Shown here piece after piece: positions 1 to 12,068 of a stretch of DNA of 64,000 bases. The DNA lies in the NCBI GenBank assembly GCA_030549495.1, contig JAUIRK010000804.1, forward strand, positions 1-64,000, in the 5' to 3' direction. Within the stretch, counting starts at the first letter, position 1, and every line of letters starts with the position of its first letter. The stretch comes from Nectonema munidae. Its lineage: Eukaryota; Nematomorpha; Nectonematoida; Nectonematidae. Both the position numbers and the translations under genes were made by a program. The notes under the pieces are model-generated. The model saw only the letters and a program-made list of their open reading frames with translations, was not told the DNA's origin and made no database searches.

Positions 1-76
1 GGATTTCTAAGGATGGGTAGTGGGTTTAGGATCTAAAGTAGAAATAAGAAAGCTTGGTGAGGTGAAAGAGTATAAA

Positions 77-361
77 CTAGGTTGCCTGTGTATGATTATG
101 CAAGGTGTTTAATAAGGGTGGAGTTAAGTGTTGGTGGGTAGAGAGTAATGGTTCTATTATATTAAGGAAAAGAGAGATGTGGTGAATGATTTTGGGGTAT
201 GATAAGAATTTTAGTAGAGAGGAGGGAAGATATTTAATATATAAATGAATTTTTTCAATGAGTTTGGTTCGTTCTGATGAGAATATTGGGCAATAGAGGA
301 TAATGTGAATTGGAGTTTCGATATGATGGCAGCCGAATCTGCAAAAAGGGTTAGAGTGCAA
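77..361 (-). pseudogene. LINE ORF2 C-terminal zinc-finger end
   Basis: The 94-codon frame begins SNPFCRFGCHHIETPIHIIL and continues to YCP. The spacing C-x3-C-x8-H-x4-C matches the C-terminal CCHC finger that follows RNase H in I/Jockey-type LINEs. It belongs to the same minus-strand element as the reverse transcriptase upstream. The remainder looks like a degenerate tail, with a stop near 77. Confidence 0.65.
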
Positions 362-680
362 ATTAAAATTGTAGAAGTAAGCGTAACAAGGGCAATGTGA
401 GGTGAACCATCTTATAATGTTGCGAGGCAGAGTAATGTTTTTATTTAGTGCAAATTGGGATAAGGGGGTAGGTATGTTATTTGAGTAAAGCCATTCGTTT
501 GCAGTTGAGATATTTATGGATGTTTCAAAAGTGGATAGAGGGAGGGCGTGGGTTAAAACATGTTGTGATGTTATGGATGTGGATTTACATAAGAGATCTA
601 AAAAAATTTCAAAGGAGGAGGAATGGGCGGGGCACCAGAATAGTTTAATTTATAAAAAGGTTGCTAAGGTTGATTAATTT

Positions 681-3600
681 CTATGCTAGGTTTAGTGTTG
701 GAAGGGGAATTTTTCTGTTAATTTGTAGGTCTTTTATTATGTTTTGTGAGTCCGTGAAAAAGATCATGTGCTTGAATTTGGATGTAAAGAAGGTTAGGTT
801 ATCAATGATGTGGTTGCATGATGTTAGGAGTGCTAGGGTTTCAGTTTCGTATGCGGAGGTGTTATTGTCTGTCTGCATTTGTTGTGTGAAGAAAGGTGTG
901 CTTGTATTGTGATTAAAAAAAGCGCATGCAGCGGTTGCTTTGTTGCGTGATTTTGAACCGTCGGTAAAAATTGAGAGTTGGTGGTGCGCATTTGAGTCGA
1001 GTTGGTGTTTTATAGAGTTGAGTGCTAAGAATTTGTGGTGGCATATATGAGTTGAGTATGTGGTCGATTTCGATGGGTGAACTAGGGAGTATGGGTGTAG
1101 TTGTGGTAAAACTTGGTAGTGAGTAATTTGTGGCATATATTGTTCAAGAAGGGAATTGAAAAAGGTGAGCGAAGGCGAGGTGTGAGTTGAGTAAAGGTTC
1201 GTGAAGTTATGTGGAGATGGTGTAAGTGGAAGGTAGTATGATATTTTTGAATTATGTTTTTCTTAAGGTTTAGGTGTAAGGGTAGAGTATGTGTAAGAAG
1301 TTCAAGTTTTGCTGTAGAAGTAGTGTGAAATGCGTTTGTTATTGTGAGTAAGCAAAGGCGGTGTATTTTGTTGAGGTGGGTCAGTGAGTTTTGGAATTTG
1401 AGTGAGCTTCCCCATGCAAGTGAGCCATATTGTATGACTGGAAGTATGATAGATTTGTAGATGTACTTTGAGATTTTTGGATGAAGACCCCACTTATATG
1501 AGGTAGCTTTTCTTAGAGAGAATAGGGTTGGTGAGAGTTTTGTGTATATGTTTTTGAAGTGGAGTGTAAATTTTAGATTAGATTGAAATGTGACGCCTAG
1601 ATATTTTATGTGTGATTCAGGAGTGAGTGATGATGTGTTTAGTTTCAGTGGTAGTGGAGTTATTCTTTTTCGTGTGAAGTGTATAAGTTTTAGTTTGTTT
1701 GAGTTGAAGGAGACTTTGTAGTTGGTGGCCATTGTTTGTATTTGTGTGATTAGATTAGCAGTGCAATTGATGTTGTTTAGTTGTATTGTGTTTGAGAAGG
1801 TGAAAAAGATGTCATCAGAGTAGCATTGGGCAAAGTCGGATTTTGAGTTGATAAAATTAAGAATGGGGTTGATGAGAATTAGCCATAGGATATCTGATAG
1901 GCTACCCCCTTGCGGAGTGGAGAGAGTTAGTTTCTGAATGTATGTATTGTTGTTATGTAGTAGGATGAGAATGCGCTTTTGAAGGTAGTTGTTTATGAAT
2001 TTGATTATGTATGTAGGGTATTTTTTGTCGATGAGGTTATTGATGATTGCAGGGTGCCATGCTGCGTTAAAAGCATTTTCGATATCAAGAAATGTGGTTG
2101 TCGCGATATTTTGGTTATTTAGTGTTTTTTCTAGGTAAAGGGTTAGGCGAGATAGGGCTAATTCGCTGCTTTTATTTGGTAAATATGCGAATTGATTTGG
2201 GTGTATTAGGTTATTTTTGAGGATGTAGTGGATCATGCGTTTTCGTAGAATTTTTTCAAGGATTTTGCCTAAGGTTGGTAATAGAGAAATTGGTCGCCAG
2301 TTTTTGATTAAATTGTGGTTTCGATTTGGTTTGGGGATTAGCACTAATTTACATATTTTCCAGATATTTGGGAAATAGCTTAGTTTGAGGCAGGCGTTAA
2401 ATATGTTGAGGAGATGAGGGTGTAGTATGTGGTAGGCTTTCTTCACGTGTTTAATGGAGATGAAGTCAAGGCTGCTAGAAGATTTGGTTTTTATGGAATC
2501 AATGGTTTTGTTTATTTCTTTGATTGTAATTTCTGTGTGTGAGTTAATGAAGTTATTTAGTAGGTATGTTTTTGTTTCCATTCTAATAAGTGTATGGGTA
2601 ATATTGTCGGTTACATTAGTGTCTGCGGGAAATAGAGTGTTAAGTGAAGAGTGGTTGATAAATGTTGAATCTTGATTATTTTAAAGAAGATTAGAGAGTG
2701 ATGCTGTATGTTTTTTGTGTGTAAGTTTGTTGATGATTGACCATGTGTTTGTTGGAGTTTGATTACAAAAATGTTTCCAGGCTTGTAATATATAAGTATA
2801 TATATAGTATATAAGGTAGCTCTTTTAATTTCTGATTGATATTAATTTTTAAGGAAGAAGTAATGTTGAATGTTATTGTGAGAGTTGGTTTTTCTTAGAT
2901 TTTTTAAGGATTTGCGTAATTGTTGTTTGAGGTTATTTAAAGTGCGGTTCCAAAAAGAAGCGTGCTGTCTTTTAGGAAGCTGATTTGTAGGAGTTGCGGC
3001 GTGAATGCTCGCTGTGATGGACTTGTTAATTTGAAGAGCAGATGTTTCGAGATTATTTGTTGTATCTGTGGTCAGGGTGATGTTGTCTAGCTTAGATTTA
3101 AGATTGTGAAGAAATGCTGTCCAGAATATTTTTTTGCCATAAATAGGATTTGGAATTTTTGAGGGTTTAGTAGTGAGATCGATTTGAAAGGTTATGTATG
3201 TGTGGTCGGAGGCGGATGGGATGTCTGAGATGCGCCAGTTGTGAACTATATTTCTTGTTTGGTTAGAAATGATGGTTAAATCGTTGTGTGATTGATATAT
3301 GTTGTTTAGATGTAATCGTCTAAAGGTTGGGGATTTATCGCTGTCAGCTATTGTTAGATTGTGAGATGCTAAAAATTCGAGTGTGAGTGAACCTCGTGTA
3401 TTTGATTTTATGTCTCAGAGGTATGATCTAGCATTTAAGTCGATGGATAGCTATGTGGTGGTTGTTGTCTATGTTATGTTTGATTTGTGTAAGTGATTGA
3501 GAGACGTTGTTAGGTATGGGGTGGTTTAAGGATGGTTGGGAGTAGAGAGAGCAGGAGAGTAAGGATTTGGAGTTTGAGGGAATAAGTGTGAAGAAGTAGT

Positions 3601-3838
3601 TTGAATTAGAGTATTGATATAGTGGTGTATTAGTAATTGATTGTTTTATAAATATACAGGCTGAGTATGCTGTTAGTGGAGGTATGTGTAGGAGTACATA
3701 GTCGGCTGTTTGGTGTGGAATATGAATGTATGATTCATTTATTGATATTATGTCGTAAGTGTGTGAGTGTAAGATGTTGTGAAGGTTGTCCCAAGCAGTT
3801 TTTGAGTGATTTAGATTTATGTGTAAAATAGTTAGCAT
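681..3838 (-). pseudogene. LINE ORF2: APE endonuclease, reverse transcriptase, RNase H (interrupted)
   Basis: The endonuclease starts at 3838 with LTILHINLNHSKTAWDNL and an ISINESYI strand. Its later part continues in other frames, including a GSLTLEFLASHNLTIADSD stretch near 3.35 kb and a SASDH motif near 3.2 kb. The reverse transcriptase (1082-2581) shows NWRPISLLP, an FLDIENAFN motif A, TPQGGSLSD, a YSDD catalytic box and HIKYLGV. The RNase H (681-1136) shows FTDGSKS, YETETLALL and FFTDSQ, matching the usual D-E-D residues. These enzymes would carry out target-primed reverse transcription. The YSDD box replaces the more usual YADD. The RNase H frame differs from the reverse transcriptase frame, so the ORF is broken. 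Confidence 0.88.
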
Positions 3839-3954
3839 GAGTAGTTATCTAAGATTTGGCTATGTTGAGATATGATTAGATTGTTATGGTTTATATAGAA
3901 ACTACAGAGTTTAGATTTTGCAAGGTGTGGTTGCGGACAATTTATGCAAGAAAT

Positions 3955-4377
3955 TTTGCTATTGTCATTTAGTAGGGTACAGGATGAAGTAGCATGCCCA
4001 CGGTGGCCACAGTGCGCACAGTTTGCTAGAGATGCATTATTTTGAAGAGATGTGGCCGTATTTTAAGCATTTTTCGCATTGTTTGACTTTTGGTTTTAAT
4101 GTGGTGAGAGTTAGTAGGTGGTGGCGTTAAGGTGTGGGTTTTGTTCTTCAATAGATTTTGTAATTTGGGTTAATGTTATATCGGTAGGGATGCCACGTAG
4201 TATGAATTTTGGTTTTTGTGGAGGTAAGTCATTAGCATTTAGACCGTTTTTTATGAGCGTTGTTCTGGCGGTGACTTTTTGATCTATATTTTTGAATTGG
4301 AAGTAGATGGTACCGGGGTGGGATGATCTTGTTTTGGTGATCGATAGGGCGTTATTTTTGGTATCTAGATTTTTCAT
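3955..4377 (-). pseudogene. LINE ORF1 (gag-like) fragment with zinc knuckles
   Basis: The frame 4111-4377 encodes a gag-like segment containing FILRGIPTDITLTQITKSI, the RRM-like motif usual in ORF1 of Jockey/I-type arthropod LINEs. Just downstream, in other frames, are two CCHC knuckles. One is CEKCLKYGH at about 4050-4080, followed by a break. The other is CAHCGHRGHATSSC at about 3975-4020. ORF1 proteins of this type bind the element's RNA. The N-terminal part is missing, so the copy is 5'-truncated. Confidence 0.75.
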
Positions 4378-4400
4378 GACATCTTGGCGGTGAATGGCCT

Positions 4401-4838
4401 TCTCTTTTTTAGTTGAAATATAAATCTATATAAATAAAATTATACTAACTAATATAAATAAAATTAATCTATTTTTTTAAATTAAAATTGTTTATATTAT
4501 AATAATAACTTTAATTATTTATAAATAATAATATAATTAATTTATAATAGAGTTTGAAAACACAAAATAATTTTTTAATTTAAATAATTACTAATATATG
4601 TGGCCTGGCAAGAAAATGTTGACATAAAAATTTATAACAATACTCTATTACCAGCGCTCGTTCAAACTTAAATATCTATGTATCTTTTTATTTTAAGCAT
4701 TCATTTAATATTATTTTTAATTTCAAGTTCTTATTTGTAAATAAAGAACATATTTGGGTGTATTTGGGTATATTTGGGTGTATTTGGGTAAAAAGTCCTA
4801 CCGATTTACAATTGTTAATTGTAGTTTATATAGGATAG
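4401..4838. other. AT-rich spacer between the two LINE copies, with a short tandem repeat
   Basis: No coding signal is seen. Near 4746-4790 the unit TATTTGGGTR, about 10 bp long, is repeated four times in tandem. The rest is A/T-rich sequence between the truncated 5' end of LINE copy 1 and the truncated 3' end of LINE copy 2. Confidence 0.6.
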
Positions 4839-6980
4839 GGAGAGTGTCCGTGAGAAGTTCGAGCTTAGAAGTTGAGGTAGTGTGATAGGCGTTTGTAATT
4901 GTGAGGAGGCAGGTCCAGTGAATTTTGTTTATGGGGGGTCGGGTATTTTGTAGTTTTAGAGTGTGACCCAATTACAGAATACCGTATTGGATAATAGGGA
5001 AAACAATAGAAGAGTATATATATTTAGAAATTTTTGGGTGGAGACCCCATTTGTATAATATGGCTTTTTTGAGAAAATTCTAAATGTGAGTTTGGAGAGT
5101 ACATTCTTTAGATGTAGAGAGAATTTTAGTTTGGATTGAAAAGTAATGCCAATATAATTTAGGTGAATGACTGGTGTGATGAGATTAGATGAATTTGTGT
5201 AAAGAAGTTGTGGTTAGATTCTTTTGCGTGTAAAGTGAACTATATTGAGATTGGGTGTGTTAAAATGGATTTTGTATTTTGGTGCAAGTGTATCGATTTG
5301 GTTTAAGAGGCTAGTAGAATTGGTAATGTTTGTGTTTTGATTTAGGTTGGTAAATGTAAAGAGAATATCATCAGAATAACATTGAGCAAAGTGCGAGTAA
5401 GAATTTAGGCATGCTAGGAGTGGATTGATGAGTATGAGCCATAAGATGTCAGAAAGACAGCCCCCTTGTTGAGTAGAAATAGAGAGTTGTTTAATGTGGA
5501 TGTTGTTGTTATGCAAGAAAATTAAAATGCGGTTGTTTAGCTAGTTTTGAATGAATTTGATTATATAAAGTGGATATTTATTTTCAATAAGATTGTGGAG
5601 GATCGTAGGGTGCCATGGAGTGTTAAACTCATTGTCGATGTCTAGAAATGTGGTTGTCGGGATGTTGCTGTGACTGAGGGTGTGTTCTAAAAAGAGTGAG
5701 AGGCGAGTCAATGCGAGTTCAGTGTTTCTATATTGGAGGTATACAAATTGATTTGGATGAATAAAGTTGCTTTTGGATATATAGAGTAATATGCGTTTTC
5801 TTAGTAATTTTTCCAAAATTTTGCCAAGATTTTGAAGGATAGAAATGGGTACCCAGTTTTTAATTTAGTCATAGTTACGGTTTGTTTTTGGAATGAGAAT
5901 TAATTTGCTAATTTTTCAAATGTTAGAGAAAAAGCTATGTTTGAGGCAAGCGTTGTATATGTTGAGGAGGTGAGGTTTTAAAATTTGATAAGCTTTTTTT
6001 TATGCGTTTTAATGATATGTAATCAAGGCTAAAGGATGATTTAGATGTGAGGTTATTAATAGTATGATTTAATTCTTTATCTGTGATGGGTGGGAAGAAG
6101 GTTACTGTGTTATGTGTAAGATGATGATGAACTGTTTTCCTAATCATATTATTTGAATTTTGTTTATCAGAAGGGTAAAGTGAGTTTAAGAAAGGGGGTT
6201 GATATGGGTAGTGGTGTTAGAGTTTGGAAGAAAGTGCTGTGGTTAAGGGGTTCGAGATTTATTGTTTTTTTGAGAATTCCAAAAGTAAGGGTTTTGCTTT
6301 TTGAATTGGTGATTGTTTGGGGTAGATGCTTGGATACAAGATATAATAGTTTTATTTTGATATGTTGCAAATGATTCGATGTTTGTGGTTGATTTAGTAT
6401 TGTAAAGTGTATGACTTAGATTAAGTTGAAGTTTTTGAAAGTATGAGGTTCAAAAGATTTGATTTCCAAATTGAGGACAGAAAGTTTTTATTAAATTGGT
6501 TGCAGATAAACTTGAAAAGTAATGTAGCAATGGTTAGAAGCAGAATAAGTATTGGAGATGCGCAGGTTGTGAATGAGACTTAGCGAATGATAGGTTGTTA
6601 TAGTTAGATCCATGTGTGATTTATAGAGTTTGTTTTGATTCAGTTTCATAAAAGTTGGGTGTTTGTTATTTTCGGCTGTAGTTAAATTGTGGGAGGCAAG
6701 AAAGTTTTCAATGAGAGTGCCACGACTGTTAGTATAAGAAGTAAATAAGAAGTTCGATAGAGTAATGGTAATGGTTTGGTAGGCATTAGGGTAAAAACGT
6801 TTTTTGAGTCGGAATGTTGGAATAGAGGAGCATTGTGGATGGCTGATTTGATGAGTATACATGCAGAGTATTCGTTTAATGGAGGTATATGTATGAGTGT
6901 GTAGTTGCATGTGTATTGTAGAAGGGTTCGTTAATAGAGATGATTTCCTATGTAATATTGTAGAAGTTGTTTCCATGAGT
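4839..6980 (-). mobile_element. LINE retrotransposon copy 2, same family as copy 1, truncated at both ends
   Basis: The minus-strand fragments align by eye with copy 1. They are the second half of the APE endonuclease (6491-6976, with GTLIENFLASHNLTTAE and NHCYITF), a linker (6.17-6.37 kb), the start of the reverse transcriptase (5935-6147), its palm (5541-5816, with FLDIDNEFN) and its active site (5214-5516, with QCYSDDILFTF). A sequence near 4840-4920 matches the thumb region of copy 1. There is no RNase H or C-terminal finger, so the 3' end is lost. It has more frame breaks than copy 1, and TPQGG has become TQQGG. The two copies therefore come from diverged subfamilies or very different ages. 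Confidence 0.85.
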
Positions 6981-7118
6981 TGAAATTCAATTTAAAGAAA
7001 TCTGATACATAAAATCCCATATTATATGTCTTAAATTTATTAATTTTTAAGCTTAAAATCTTAATTTTAAAAAAATACTGTAAAGTAAAAAATTTCGAAA
7101 GGAATTTAATTTTACTAA

Positions 7119-7162
7119 GTTTGTGAAGAGAAAATTTTTAGTTTGTGAAGAGAAAATTTTCA
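7119..7162. repeat. 22-bp unit repeated twice, upstream of the UQCRB-like gene
   Basis: The unit GTTTGTGAAGAGAAAATTTT plus two bases occurs at 7119-7140 and again at 7141-7162, nearly perfect. It lies 65-110 bp before the ATG at 7227. Flanking arms GGAATTTAATTT (about 7101) and AAATTAAATTCC (about 7164) form an inverted repeat around it. A promoter role is possible but nothing in the sequence proves it. Confidence 0.6.
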
Positions 7163-7226
7163 CAAATTAAATTCCGCGAGCAGTTTTAAATTTTTTTTTA
7201 TACTCTCTTTCTTCTTATTTTAAAAC

Positions 7227-7577
7227 ATGGCAACAAGACGCATTGCTTATAAACCTATTGGTATATATGAAGCATTTAAAAGATTTGATTTCGCAGTCGT
7301 TTTTTATAAAAGATGGGGTTTGCTCAATGATGATTTATTGTGTGAAGGATATAATGATGGTATTAATGATGAAGCAATACGAAGACTTCCCGATAAAATG
7401 TACGATGAAAGAACTTTTCGAATTGTAAGAGCTCATCAACTTTATTGTTCTGGAAAGCAACTCCCTAAAGAACAGTGGACACAATATAAAGAGGATATTC
7501 CATATTTGCAACCTTATCTTAATGAAGTAAAATCTGAAGTTTCCGAAAGATCTTTTTGGAATAATAGAAGAGAATAA
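7227..7577 (+). CDS. UQCRB: Cytochrome b-c1 complex subunit 7 (UQCRB/QCR7-like)
   Basis: This 116-residue protein is a small matrix-side subunit of respiratory complex III. Members of the family contact cytochrome b and help assemble the ubiquinol-cytochrome c reductase; they have no catalytic centre. The family signature is clear: EAIRRLP at residues 49-55, ERTFRIVRAHQL at 61-72, LPKEQWTQYKED at 79-90 and YLQPYLNEV at 93-101. The length matches the usual 110-120 residues. The ATG at 7227 has a favourable AAAACATGG context and is the first in frame. The gene is uninterrupted and no splice sites were seen. A polyadenylation signal AATAAA lies near 7693. It is convergent with the receptor kinase gene. 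It could be a functional intronless gene or a young processed copy; no poly-A tract is seen after it, which favours the former. Confidence 0.9.
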   Translation: MATRRIAYKPIGIYEAFKRFDFAVVFYKRWGLLNDDLLCEGYNDGINDEAIRRLPDKMYDERTFRIVRAHQLYCSGKQLPKEQWTQYKEDIPYLQPYLNEVKSEVSERSFWNNRRE

Positions 7578-10500
7578 TTTTTTTCATGGTTTGTTTTAAA
7601 AAGCTTTTTTAAAATATATAATATAGACTCTTTTTTCTTGAAGTTTTTATGCTTAATGATATTGACAATACATTTTGCTTTCAAAGTATAACAAATAAAT
7701 CTATAATTAACTCGAAGTTTTTATTGGTTTGTTTTTGTTTTTTTCATAACACGCTTACAATACCTATATTGCCAAATGTATTTTAAATTAAAAAAAATTA
7801 ATTCTAATTCATTCAAATTTATAACCAGAAATGAGTTTAAGTTTTTCTAAAGGCCCATAATCTTGAAAGAAATTTACTATTAATTTTATGTTACTTGATT
7901 ATTTAGTATTTCCTATTTTTTTCTAGCATTTGATTTAAATTTTTTGATTTCCCTTGTAAATATCTCTCAAAATGTTCTAAAAAAGCAAGATCTTCGACCT
8001 CGATCTCTGATAATAATCAGGTTTGGAAGCCGGGGTTTTTAAAGGGATATAAGTTGAGTATTTTAAAAATGTTTTAAGCATTTATAGTCTCGGAATTTTG
8101 TAAGTATTCGGTCAGATATTTCCCTTCCTAGTCAACAACCCCGCTCCCAAATAATATATTCATTTTAAACTCGTAAGGCATTTTTCTCTAAACTTCGGCA
8201 AATTCCCTAAAATGACTAAATGTATCTTTTAATATCACAAGGTAATCAGAGACGACCATGCATGTAATAAACCGTCAACCAAAATCAAAAGTCTTATAAA
8301 CAAAATTTATAATTTATTTTTTGATAACTTATCAGGTAGTGTCTATATTAGACAGGGCACACATTTTTAAAATTATTGGTAAATGTATTCAATTTAAAAT
8401 TTTATTTTCACCACTGTATTCGTTTTTGATATTTTACATAGAAATTTGTGCTAATAATATTTTTTCCATAAAAAAATAAATAAAAAGCTCATGTGTGCTA
8501 GTCACAGGATAGGGTGGCTTCCTACTCTCTCCGTAATGAGATACACTTTTGAAAATTTTTATTCCTATACCCTTTCAAACGCAAGTCAATTTTATTAATG
8601 AACATGGTATAACATGTCAATCCAAAAATTACGCAACTTGTAGTTCTTGAATTTTAACACCCTTTTTCTTCTTGTAACGCATATGTAACATATTTATGAC
8701 CCCCTCGCTCTTAGCATTTAAACAAACTTCCTTGCTCCTAAATCTTAATTTTTATTCCTAAAGGGGAAGCGTAGATCGGTCATGCGATTCAAAAACTTAA
8801 TCTTGAATTACATTCAGGCAATAATATTTGGCTGGTATTCTTACTAGAAATCTTTTTTTCTATTAGCCTCGCGTAATATAGTATTTGGGATTGATGCAAA
8901 GATTTGTCGCGTTTGTTACTGCATATGGACGAATTCACCACTGCTACTGAAATGAATGCAAGTAATTCTTTGTGATGCCATTTAAGTTCTGCTAAGAAAT
9001 AGTCAAGGCTGACGATGCCTAAAATCTGGTAGATCAAGGATCTAAAATAGTACTGACTCTCACTCCAGCTCCGACTTAATTGAAAGCATAATTTAGATGG
9101 AAAGTGCTAATTTCATGTTTAAATAGAACTTTTTTAGTCAATTGAAATATTTGCTGAATTCATTATTTTATCTAAATTGTATTACTTAGTTTATTGTTAA
9201 AAAAGTTACTAATTTGTAGAGCAAGACTGATAAAATAAAAAATAAGCCTTAACCAATGAAACACTTTAATGAAAAAAGAAATGAGAAGTTTTGAAAAAGT
9301 AAAAAATATTGAATAGCAATAGATCTGATATTTCAATTGCATCCTTTTGTTTACTTATTTATAAAAGGAAAAAAGTGATCTTTCAGTTTAAGAAGATGAA
9401 ACCAATACTCTTTTACATGGGTGCCTCCAGCTTGTGTAGTGTGTACATTCCAGATTTACATACTAATATTTCCTTTTGAGTCCTGTTTGCAGATGGTTTT
9501 TTAACCAAATATCCTAGGGGAAGTGAGTATCTAGTAGGCGCATTAAATTGTTGGGTTCGGCTTCTAAGAGATACTTTGAAATAAGAACATATTTGAAGTT
9601 AATTCACTGCATACTTTTTGATTTATTTGATAACCATATATTTGTGGGAGTCCTTCGTTCATTTTTCATTTTTGTTAATAACCCATAGTAAAGTTAAATG
9701 CTTTGAATTTAATGATAAAGATAATGCATTTTATCTTATGCTTTTAATTTCTTTAATTTTTTGTTATATATTTTAGTAAAACTTGTTTTGCCGTAACCCA
9801 AGCATTTCCATTTGATTTATCAAGGTATAGAACCTTCATACAGCGGCCACTCTTCTAAGGCGATCAGTTTTAAACCATAAATATGTTCAAAGAATCTTTG
9901 TATAACGGTAACTTCATTACAAATTTTTGTTAAAACGGACACAATTTGCAAGATACATAATACAAGGGATGATAATTCAGTTTATATAAGCCAGGCATCA
10001 ACTACAAGCACATTGGAATTGCTTGCACATTATTAGATAAACGCATTGTTCTTATTGTTATCGGATTCGGTTCAGACCATAATTTTGAGGTTTAATGTTA
10101 TATCTAACTTGAAAGGGCCACACTTTAATGATTTTTGAGTCGCAACCTTTACAGAACGGTCAACTGTCTTTAACGGCCAACATTGAAAAGTCACATGACT
10201 GGTCGCTACATACAGGTTTCCCCGCGCGATGTCATTCATGTCTTCTATACGTCTGAAAACCATTATGAACTTTTTCTTGTTTCTTAATGTTTCAAATTTC
10301 GATATATAATTCTACTTGAGCATATTCATCTTTTCAATGTTTAGTATTTTGGTTCTCGAAAAAATCCGGAAGACGGTACTTCTCGAATCGACTCTCACAC
10401 GGTAAAATGTGAACACAATATTTAGTGATAAAATTTTCTTTTATCTAAATTACACTCCCCTTAAATTTTTTTTAAATAAATATAATTTTCCTTAAGCTAC

Positions 10501-11281
10501 TAACGAAATCGTTATCACACTCTATTCAGATATAAATTAAATGCATCTGTAATAAATATCCTTAATTTTACATTGAATTTTTTTAAATAAAATCGTGATA
10601 TTTGTATAATACCAAAAATGCTATATAAAATTTTTCATCAAAAAAAATCTGTTGATTAGACAGCCTTTTATCATTTTAATATTTTTTGTAGATGTCAACA
10701 TTTTGAAACAATAATTTTATTTCATATCAATAAAGTCACTGCTAACGGATAATACTGATTCCAAATTTCAATTATCTTTACACAGATCACCCTCATCCGA
10801 TAATCTTAAGAGTTTAAAATAGTGTAGCTTATTTATTACCAATCTTCCATCTTAATTTTTAAACATCGTAAATTTATTTGTTCAATGCCAAAATCTATCA
10901 AATAATACTCATTCCGTAAAGATGCCAATAATATTTAATTTTTAATAAAGATTTCTAAAAGTAGTATCATGGCACAATTTAATTTGAAAATGATCCTATA
11001 AATAAACACATATGTTATTTTCTTTTTGTGCGGTCCTCTGATTAAAAAATGCGCTATTTTTCAAATGACTGATCAGAGTCCTTTGAGGCAACGCTCTTTC
11101 TTACCTTCAATTTTTGTTAGTCTTTTTTATTTTGGATATTTTTGAAAAAAAACAACTGGAGTCATTAAATCTAAGTAAAAAGTATTTTAGTTCATAATTT
11201 TATTATGATACGTATAACTAACTCGAACCTAGTCATCATCAATTAGTTATTATTTAGCAAAAAATGCTAGAACATTTGGAT
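7578..11281. other. Gene-poor AT-rich stretch; possible pogo/Tigger-type end near 9.82 kb
   Basis: I see no gene here. Near 9823-9870 the sequence reads ATAGAACCTTCATACAGCGG followed by CCACTC, and near 10,140-10,190 there are AACGGTCAAC and AACGGCCAAC motifs. Such strings are common in the termini of pogo/Tigger-type transposons. This is only suggestive; no paired ends or TA duplication were confirmed. Confidence 0.3.
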
Positions 11282-12068
11282 TAGTGTGTCCACTTTAAGG
11301 TCCTTTTTTCATTCCCCGGGGAACGAGGACCTCGTAATTTTTGAAATATTTCCCCGGGGAAAAAAAAGCGATTTTTTCACAATAAAAAAACTCTTCTAAA
11401 ATGAAAAAATATAAAGTATTCTGAAAGTTTTTTATTAGTTCAAAAGTGGAATAAAATTATTTAAAAAAAATGTAAAAAAATATTCATGTTTTGAAAAAAT
11501 ATCTAAGAAATACTAGGGCGTTCAAAGTTTAATCCTTCAACAGGTTTCTTATTTTCGTAGAAAAATAACTCATTGATGAAAACTCTCGTTCGAAGTCTAC
11601 AGATGTTGGTTTTATGCTTTTTAAATTCTTGAACAAATTTTCCAAAACTTCGGGACTTCTTTTTGTTTCCAAATAAAGGTCAAACGTTTTTTTCATTATT
11701 TTATTTCTGCTTAACCCTTTGAGGACCAGTGGGCCACCAGTGACCCAAGAAATGAAAATCGTCTGCTTTGAATATATAAAATTCCATTGAAAAAGAAAGC
11801 ATACGAATCCTCTTCAAAATGTTGATCCTCAAAGGGTTAATACAACTTTTTTGTTTCATCAAAAAATGTAGATTTAAAATTTTGATTTGACTTAAAGCTA
11901 CAAAATTAGCCTAAAATTTTCATCAAACAGTTCAGCACAGAAGCAAATCGAAAAACTCCTCGGGACGAGGTCCGGGGAGCTCCTCGGGACGGTTTCGAGG
12001 ACGAGGAGTAAAAATTTCAGAAATTCCCCGGGGAATAGGCGATGAGGATCCCCGGAGTGGACACCCTA
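11282..12068. mobile_element. Non-autonomous hAT-type element, 787 bp, with 8-bp target duplication
   Basis: The termini are inverted: TAGTGTGTCCACT at 11282 and AGTGGACACCCTA ending at 12068. They are flanked by the 8-bp direct repeats ATTTGGAT (11274-11281) and ATTTGCAT (12069-12076), which differ at one base. An 8-bp duplication is typical of hAT elements. Sub-terminal inverted motifs ATTCCCCGGGGAA and GAGGACCTCG give local GC-rich palindromes. No transposase is present. A second, TTAA-flanked element sits inside it. Confidence 0.8.
11715..11836. mobile_element. TTAA-flanked (piggyBac-type) MITE inside the hAT element
   Basis: The flanks are TTAA at 11711-11714 and 11837-11840. The ends are CCCTTTGAGGACCA and, inverted, TGATCCTCAAAGGG. 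A duplicated TTAA next to CCC-type ends is the hallmark of the piggyBac superfamily. Internally it carries ATCGTCTGCTTTGAATATAA, a motif shared with the similar elements at 23.8 and 35.3 kb. Confidence 0.75.

Larger units (their letters stand above)
1..4400 (-). mobile_element. LINE retrotransposon copy 1 (I/LOA/R1-like group with RNase H), 5'-truncated, runs off the window start
   Basis: Reading on the minus strand, the parts come in LINE order. They are a gag-like ORF1 fragment with CCHC knuckles (about 3.95-4.38 kb), an APE-type endonuclease (about 2.6-3.84 kb), a reverse transcriptase (1.1-2.6 kb), an RNase H (0.68-1.14 kb) and a C-terminal CCHC finger (77-361). The order APE-RT-RNase H-CCHC is known from the I, LOA and some R1-group LINEs; I cannot fix the clade by eye. 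The 5' end is cut inside ORF1 near 4400 and the 3' end lies outside the window. Only a few stops or frame changes interrupt the second ORF, for example between the endonuclease start (3428-3838) and the reverse transcriptase (1082-2581). It is dead but moderately recent. Confidence 0.9.

Noticed and set aside
4746-4792. TATTTGGGTR repeats as a CRISPR-like or telomeric array
   Set aside because: There are only four direct units without spacers, which is a plain short tandem repeat.
7243-7428. Second frame over the UQCRB-like gene
   Set aside because: It overlaps the conserved gene in another frame and resembles nothing.
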